A DNA stretch of 10,662 nt from an uncultured Cetobacterium sp. GTDB taxonomy: Bacteria; Fusobacteriota; Fusobacteriia; Fusobacteriales; Fusobacteriaceae. Each line of letters opens with the position of its first letter. Position 1 is the first letter of the stretch. Position numbers and translations under genes: made by a program. Location: contig CAAFWD010000160.1 of assembly GCA_900766645.1 (NCBI GenBank), forward strand, positions 1 to 10,662, given 5' to 3'. Under the pieces are notes generated by a model. It was not told where the DNA came from. It worked only from the letters and a program-made list of their open reading frames with translations, and did no database searches. This document shows, piece after piece, positions 6,284 to 10,662 of this stretch.

Positions 6284-7033
6284 ATGATTAAAGTAAAGAG
6301 TTTAGATTTTAAAATTAATGATTTGAAAATATTAAAAGATATAAATATAGATATAAAAAAGTCAAATTTCATTGGAATAATAGGAGAAAATGGTTCGGGG
6401 AAAAGTACTATTTTGAAAAATATTTATAGAATGTATTCTCCAAAGCAAAATAGTATATTTTTAGATGGAGAAGATATAAATAGCTATACATCTAAAGAAC
6501 TGGCTAAAAAAATATCTGTATTAAGCCAAAGTCAAAGAGTTACTTTTGACTTTTCTGTAAAAGAGATAGTTGAAATGGGATTATATGCAAAGACCTCTCT
6601 TTTTGCTTCTAAAAACTATGAAAAAAAAATAGATGAAGCACTTTCTTTAGTTGGATTGTTAGATTATAAAGATAAAAGTTTTTTAACTTTATCAGGAGGA
6701 GAGATTCAAAGAGTATTTATTGCAAGAGCTTTAGCACAAGAAAGTGAGATATTAATTTTAGATGAGCCAACTAATCATTTAGATGTAAGATATCAATATC
6801 AGATAATGGACCTTGTAAAATCTTTCTCAAAGACAGTGGTGTCAGTTATTCATGATATAAATATAGCTAGTAGATATTGTGACCATATATATGCAATAAA
6901 AAATGGAGAAATTATATATTCAGGAACACCTGAAGAAGTTTTAACAAGTGATAACATAAAGGAGATATTTCAAATAGAGACACAGGTAGTAGATCATCCA
7001 AAAACAGGAAAACCATTGATAGTCTATATGTAA
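6284..7033 (+). CDS. BtuD/FecE-type ATPase of the first importer
   Basis: This 249-residue cytoplasmic ATPase energises the preceding permease. Walker A is GENGSGKST (34-42), the Q-loop is near Gln82, the signature is LSGGE (136-140), Walker B is ILILD followed by Glu161, the D-loop is HLD (165-167), and the switch His is 190 in SVIHD. The tail IYSGTPEEVLTSDNIKEIF is typical of the iron/B12/haem importer subfamily. The start codon lies 2 bases after the permease stop, with GGTGGA in the end of the permease gene as ribosome binding site. The set is complete and appears functional. No terminator is visible directly after the stop, so the transcript may run into the peptidase gene. Confidence 0.93.
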   Translation: MIKVKSLDFKINDLKILKDINIDIKKSNFIGIIGENGSGKSTILKNIYRMYSPKQNSIFLDGEDINSYTSKELAKKISVLSQSQRVTFDFSVKEIVEMGLYAKTSLFASKNYEKKIDEALSLVGLLDYKDKSFLTLSGGEIQRVFIARALAQESEILILDEPTNHLDVRYQYQIMDLVKSFSKTVVSVIHDINIASRYCDHIYAIKNGEIIYSGTPEEVLTSDNIKEIFQIETQVVDHPKTGKPLIVYM

Positions 7034-7041
7034 AATAAAGC

Positions 7042-7071
7042 TAGACTGAGTAAATGAAATTATGGTATTCT
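7042..7071 (+). promoter_or_regulatory. Candidate promoter of the LysM/M23 gene
   Basis: TAGACT (7042-7047), an 18-base spacer and TATTCT (7066-7071) are present in the 81-base gap after the ATPase gene. TG at 7063-7064 gives an extended -10 (TGGTATTCT). The match is moderate, but its place directly ahead of a functionally different gene that has its own terminator supports a separate transcription unit. Confidence 0.4.
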
Positions 7072-7114
7072 ATACATAATAAACAAAAAAATAAAGGAAA
7101 GAATATGGTGAGAT

Positions 7115-8266
7115 ATGAAAAAAAGTGTAAAGATATTATTAAGTATTTCAATTCTTGTAGCATTAAATGTTTCTTATGGAAAACTAATTTCTAAAAAAAA
7201 TAACTCAGTTAACGATACAAAAAAAATAAAAATAGATGAAAAAGAAAGTGAAAAAAAGGATATAAATACTCCTGAAAATATAGATGAAAAATCTGAAAAA
7301 GTAGAAGATACTCCAGCTGATAATTCAGAAAAAAATGAAGTAATAGTAGAAGAAATAAAAGAAGAAACTTCTTCAACTGACAATAGTGAAGCTGTAGAAG
7401 AAATTGTAGAAGAGGTAAAGACTCCAGAAGATAAAGCATTAGAGGATCAGATCGGAAGTGAATGGGAAACTCAAGAAAATGAGGAAAAAATATCACAAGA
7501 GATTGATTTAAAAGATGAAATAAGATTAGAAAATGTAGAGTATACAATAAAAAAAGGTGATACAATCTATGATCTATCAAGAGAGTATAAAATAAAAAGT
7601 GATTATATTTATGCAAATAATTTAAATAGCAATTTAAGAGTTTTACAAATAGGGAAGAAAATAAATATTCCTACAGCAGATGGAATATTCTATACAATAA
7701 AAAAGGGTGATACTTTTAATGCTATTGCTCAGAAGTTTGATGTAAAAGTGGAAACAATAAAAGAAGATAATAAAATAGATACGCTTTTAATTGGAGCAGA
7801 GATCTTTTTAAGAGAGCCAAAAGTATCTAGATATTTAAAAGGTAGTTCAAATGAATATGCAGCTAGACCTAGAGTTAGTGGATTTGCAAATCCATTATTA
7901 AGTATGGTTGTAACAAGTGGATATGGAAATAGAAATCATCCTGTATTAAAAAGAGTATTAAGCCATGGAGCCCTTGATTTAAGAGCTAAAACAGGAACTA
8001 AAGTTATGGCAGCTAAATCTGGAACAGTAACATATGCAGGAAATGCTAGAGGATATGGAAAAGTAATTATAGTAAAACATCCAGATGGGTATGAAACTAG
8101 ATATGCTCATTTAAGTAAAATAAACGTAAGAAAAGGTCAGAGAATAGATCAAAATCAAATTATAGCACTAAGTGGTGCAACAGGAAGAGTAACAGGTCCT
8201 CATCTTCATTTTGAAATAAGAAAAAATGGAAAGGTTCAAAATCCTTTGGAGTATCTAAAAATGTAG
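7115..8266 (+). CDS. Exported LysM-LysM-M23 peptidoglycan endopeptidase (NlpD/EnvC-like)
   Basis: A 383-residue envelope protein. The signal peptide covers about 1-22 (MKKSVK, hydrophobic core, SYG). Next is a highly acidic Glu/Lys/Asp-rich linker (about 24-140) with an imperfect 20-residue repeat. Two LysM peptidoglycan-binding modules follow (about 142-186 and 192-233), each opening with YTIKKGDT. The M23 metallopeptidase domain spans about 265-380. Zinc and catalytic residues are all seen: His284 and Asp288 (HGALD), His332 (AHLS), and the HLH motif with His363 and His365. Unlike the degenerate M23 domains of E. coli NlpD and EnvC, it therefore looks catalytically able to cut peptide cross-links. 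GGTGAG lies very close to the ATG, and AAAGGAAAG is 12 bases upstream. It has its own candidate promoter and a terminator and no obvious functional tie to the importers on either side. A role in cell division or wall turnover is likely. Confidence 0.92.
   Translation: MKKSVKILLSISILVALNVSYGKLISKKNNSVNDTKKIKIDEKESEKKDINTPENIDEKSEKVEDTPADNSEKNEVIVEEIKEETSSTDNSEAVEEIVEEVKTPEDKALEDQIGSEWETQENEEKISQEIDLKDEIRLENVEYTIKKGDTIYDLSREYKIKSDYIYANNLNSNLRVLQIGKKINIPTADGIFYTIKKGDTFNAIAQKFDVKVETIKEDNKIDTLLIGAEIFLREPKVSRYLKGSSNEYAARPRVSGFANPLLSMVVTSGYGNRNHPVLKRVLSHGALDLRAKTGTKVMAAKSGTVTYAGNARGYGKVIIVKHPDGYETRYAHLSKINVRKGQRIDQNQIIALSGATGRVTGPHLHFEIRKNGKVQNPLEYLKM
7319..7420 (+). repeat. Imperfect 20-codon tandem repeat in the acidic linker of the M23 protein
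   Basis: Residues 69-82 (DNSEKNEVIVEEIK) recur at 89-102 (DNSEAVEEIVEEVK), a period of 20 residues or 60 bases. The segment is low-complexity and probably disordered, spacing the LysM modules from the signal peptide. Such linkers often vary in length between strains. Confidence 0.6.
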
Positions 8267-8271
8267 CTAAA

Positions 8272-8298
8272 GCCCTAGAGTTATTCTAGGGCATTTTT
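8272..8298 (+). terminator. Intrinsic terminator after the LysM/M23 gene
   Basis: GCCCTAGA (8272-8279) pairs perfectly with TCTAGGGC (8285-8292) around the loop GTTAT, followed by ATTTTT (8293-8298). It starts 6 bases after the stop codon. The next gene starts only 30 bases downstream, with no clear promoter between, so some read-through or an upstream promoter is needed for the second importer. Confidence 0.88.
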
Positions 8299-8328
8299 AT
8301 TAAAAAAATTTAGTAGGTAGGGAGAGAA

Positions 8329-9321
8329 ATGGGGAAAAATAGAAACGGTATTTTAATAATGTCAGTAATTTTTTTACTAATGCTTTTTTTTACAGCTTTA
8401 GTAGTTGGAAATTATAATATTAGTTTAGAAAAAAGTTTAATGCTATTATTTCAAAAAGGTAGTGGGACACCAATAGAAAATAAAATAATTTGGGATTTAA
8501 GATTTCCAAGAATAGTAATGGCTTTAACAGTAGGAATGTTACTAGGAAGTAGCGGGGCAGTAACTCAAACTCTTTTTAGAAATCCAATGGCAGATCCATA
8601 TATAATTGGAATATCTGCAAGTGGAACCTTTGGGGCAGTGGTAGCTTATTTTTTAGGATTTTCAGAAAGTTTTTATGGACTTTTTGGATCTATCTTTTCT
8701 TTTATAACATCATTTATAATTTTTAAACTTTCCAATAGTAAAAAAGGAACTTTAAATTTATCAACGCTTTTAGTTGTGGGAATATCTATTTCAGCATTAT
8801 TAAGAGCTTTTATATCATTATCCATGTATCTTATTGGAGAGGATAGCTTTAGAATAGTTTTATGGACAATGGGATATTTAGGTGGAGGAGATTGGAGAAA
8901 AATATTTATACTTTCAGTTCCATTAGTTTTTTCATTAATCTATTTTTATAAAAATAGATATAAGCTTGATGCAATACTCTTATCAGAAGAGGAAGCACAT
9001 AGTTTAGGAATAGACATAAAGAATTTTAAATATAGAGTCTTACTTGTATCCACTTTTATGATAGGTTTTTCAGTTGCATTTAGTGGAATGATAGGATTTG
9101 TAGGATTGATAATACCCCATATAGTAAGGATGATATTTGGAACGAGTAATGTAAAATTAGTTCCTCTTTCTATGTTTTATGGAGGAATATTCTTATTATT
9201 ATGTGATACTATTTCGAGAGGAATATCTACAACTATGGAAATACCAATAGGAGTAATAACAGCAATATTTGGAGCTCCATTTTTCTTATACTTAGCATTT
9301 AAAAATAAGAGGGGAGAATAA
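8329..9321 (+). CDS. BtuC/FecCD-family permease of the second importer
   Basis: This 330-residue polytopic membrane protein belongs to the same PF01032 family as the permease at 5244 but is clearly divergent from it, so it is not a recent copy. Hallmarks are RFPRIVMALTVGMLLGSSGA (58-77), QTLFRNPMADPYIIGISASG (80-99) and GMIGFVGLIIPHIVR (253-267), the coupling-helix region. About ten helices are expected. GGGAG lies six bases before the ATG. Its stop codon overlaps the ATG of the ATPase by one base (TAATG), showing translational coupling. The substrate could be an Fe-siderophore, haem or corrinoid. It starts a cassette ordered permease, ATPase, binding protein, the reverse placement of the binding protein compared with the first cassette. 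Confidence 0.92.
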   Translation: MGKNRNGILIMSVIFLLMLFFTALVVGNYNISLEKSLMLLFQKGSGTPIENKIIWDLRFPRIVMALTVGMLLGSSGAVTQTLFRNPMADPYIIGISASGTFGAVVAYFLGFSESFYGLFGSIFSFITSFIIFKLSNSKKGTLNLSTLLVVGISISALLRAFISLSMYLIGEDSFRIVLWTMGYLGGGDWRKIFILSVPLVFSLIYFYKNRYKLDAILLSEEEAHSLGIDIKNFKYRVLLVSTFMIGFSVAFSGMIGFVGLIIPHIVRMIFGTSNVKLVPLSMFYGGIFLLLCDTISRGISTTMEIPIGVITAIFGAPFFLYLAFKNKRGE

Positions 9322-10103
9322 TGAAAGAAATAAGAGTAGAAGGAATTGAGTATGCATATGACAAAAAGAAAATTTTAAAAGGAATAGATTTAAAATTTAA
9401 ACCTGGAGAATTAGTAGGAATACTAGGAGCTAATGGTTGTGGAAAAAGTACTCTTCTTAAAATAATGATGGGATTTTTTAAAGCTGAGAAGGGAGATATC
9501 TATTTAGATGATAAGAATTTAAAAAATTATTCACCTTTAGATTTTTCTAGAAAAGTTTCTTTTATAACTCAAAAATCAACTCAAAACATAAATTTTACAG
9601 TTTTAGAATTATTGAGATTAGGAAGAGTTCCTCATATAAAAAATAGTTTTAAAGGTTTAGATAGGGAAGATGAAATTATAGTTCAAAATGTCATAAAAGA
9701 ACTTGAATTAGAAGAATTTGTAAGTAGGGATATAAGTAGTTTAAGTGGTGGTGAATTTCAAAAAATTCTTTTAGGTAGAGCTTTTGTTCAGCAAGGGGAA
9801 GCTATATTTTTAGATGAGCCAACATCGGCACTAGATATAAATCATTCTTTGGAATTTTTAGAAAAACTAGTCGAAAAAATAAAAAAAGAAAATTTAATAG
9901 GAATAATTGTTATACATGATATAAATTTAGCTTCGCTATTTTGTGATAGGCTTTATTTTATTAAGGATGGAAAAATAAAATATTCAGGAACGCCAAGAGA
10001 TGTTATAAACAATAAAACTTTAGAAGATGTATATGGATTTATTCCTAAAATTATTGAAGATAAAGGAGAAAAATATATTTTACCAACAAGGAGTGGAATA
10101 TGA
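9321..10103 (+). CDS. BtuD/FecE-type ATPase of the second importer
   Basis: A 260-residue cytoplasmic ATPase. Walker A is GANGCGKST (36-44), the Q-loop Gln is 84, the signature is LSGGE (141-145), Walker B is AIFLD followed by Glu166, the D-loop is ALD (170-172), and the switch His is 199 in VIHD. All catalytic residues are intact. The tail with YSGTPRDVINNKTLEDVYG is typical of the iron/B12/haem subfamily. The ATG overlaps the permease stop by one base, and the stop overlaps the next ATG (ATGA), so the three genes of the cassette are translationally coupled. GGGGAGA lies close before the start. Confidence 0.93.
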   Translation: MKEIRVEGIEYAYDKKKILKGIDLKFKPGELVGILGANGCGKSTLLKIMMGFFKAEKGDIYLDDKNLKNYSPLDFSRKVSFITQKSTQNINFTVLELLRLGRVPHIKNSFKGLDREDEIIVQNVIKELELEEFVSRDISSLSGGEFQKILLGRAFVQQGEAIFLDEPTSALDINHSLEFLEKLVEKIKKENLIGIIVIHDINLASLFCDRLYFIKDGKIKYSGTPRDVINNKTLEDVYGFIPKIIEDKGEKYILPTRSGI

Positions 10104-10662
10104 AAAAATTTATAGCGTTATATTTTATTATTTTTATTGCAAGTTTTTCCATGGAGATAAAAAATAATAGAATATATGGAGAGCATGGGGAAAGTGTTGA
10201 ATTAAAAGAATACAAAAGAATTTTAGTTTATAATCTAGGAGCTGTAGAAACATTATTTGAAATTGGAGCTGGAGAAAATATTGTGGGGATTGCAAATCAT
10301 AGAGCTAAAATTTGGCCAGAAGAAAAAACAAAAAATATTCCAACCGCAGGACCAATCTCAAAACCATCAATTGAAACAATAATGTCTTTTAATCCAGATA
10401 TAGTTTTATTTAATGTTATGGGAGACAAAGTAGATGAATTAAATAAAGTTGGGATTCCTTCTTTAGTTTTTGCAAATAGAAATCTGGATGATATTAAAAG
10501 AAATACTTTAATATTAGGAGCAATGACTGGAAAAGAATCAGAAAGCCAAGAAGTTGTAAAAAAAATGGAAGAAAAATTGGAGTATATAAAGAAAAATGAT
10601 TCTTTAAAAGGAAAGGCAGTGATACTTTATTCAGATACACCACCTACATCATTTTCAAAAAA
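10100..10662 (+). CDS. Substrate-binding protein of the second importer (partial, cut by window end)
   Basis: The ATG at 10100 overlaps the ATPase stop by four bases, with AAGGAG eight bases before it. The first 187 codons are present, open to the window edge. A signal peptide spans about residues 1-17 (MKKFIALYFIIFIASFS), without lipobox Cys. The mature part fits PF01497: KRILVYNLGAVETLFEIGAGENIVGIANH (39-67), with Glu50 in the permease-docking position, then TAGPISKPSIETIMSFNPDIVLF (82-104), typical of siderophore, haem and cobalamin binding proteins. It is only distantly similar to the binding protein at 4380. The second lobe lies outside the window, so ligand residues cannot be checked. 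Confidence 0.88.
   Translation, partial: MKKFIALYFIIFIASFSMEIKNNRIYGEHGESVELKEYKRILVYNLGAVETLFEIGAGENIVGIANHRAKIWPEEKTKNIPTAGPISKPSIETIMSFNPDIVLFNVMGDKVDELNKVGIPSLVFANRNLDDIKRNTLILGAMTGKESESQEVVKKMEEKLEYIKKNDSLKGKAVILYSDTPPTSFSK

Noticed and set aside
7105..7194. Short upstream ORF starting at ATG 7105 with AAAGGAAAG before it, out of frame with the M23 gene
   Set aside because: The 29-codon product has no recognisable features; the sequence coincides with the signal peptide region of the real gene, though it could affect start choice.
7174..7616. Two overlapping minus-strand ORFs (7174-7383 and 7209-7616)
   Set aside because: They mirror the Glu/Lys-rich linker and first LysM region of the M23 protein, giving Ser/Phe/Leu-rich low-complexity products.

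Overview
The window is strongly AT-rich, and the coding strand prefers AGA for arginine and A/T-ending codons. Secreted proteins carry signal peptides with AxA-like cleavage sites and no lipobox cysteine, which fits an organism with a periplasm. With a type II cobaltochelatase (CbiK), a cobalamin riboswitch and BtuCDF/FecCD-type importers, the best guess is a member of the Fusobacteriaceae (Fusobacterium, Cetobacterium or a relative). This is inferred from style and gene content; no marker gene is present.

Layout. (1) 1-111: the 3' end of a CoA-disulfide reductase/NADH oxidase-like flavoprotein, followed by a hairpin terminator. (2) 339-2069, minus strand: a half-size ABC exporter with its own promoter. 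(3) 2196-2460: a promoter, an adenosylcobalamin riboswitch and a terminator-like hairpin, leading rightward. (4) 2485-4322: two tandem cbiK paralogues, the first with a signal peptide and the second without, closed by a strong hairpin terminator. (5) 4380-7033: substrate-binding protein, FecCD permease and ATPase, a complete BtuFCD-type importer. (6) 7115-8266: an exported LysM-LysM-M23 peptidoglycan hydrolase with its own candidate promoter and terminator. (7) 8329 to the window end: a second importer cassette in the order permease, ATPase, binding protein, tightly overlapping; the last gene is cut by the window edge.

How the genes may work together. The riboswitch ties the rightward genes to the cobalamin state of the cell. 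The cytoplasmic CbiK would insert cobalt into sirohydrochlorin on the anaerobic B12 pathway. The exported CbiK would meet metal or tetrapyrrole in the periplasm. One or both importers would then carry corrinoid, haem or a metal chelate across the inner membrane. No outer-membrane receptor, TonB/ExbB/ExbD or other cobalamin biosynthesis gene lies in the window. Substrate specificity of both importers is open.

No transposon, CRISPR array, tRNA or rRNA was seen. The most interesting part is the riboswitch-led exported/cytosolic chelatase pair next to two vitamin B12/iron-type importers. Its parts belong to known families, so it is an unusual arrangement rather than a clearly new system.
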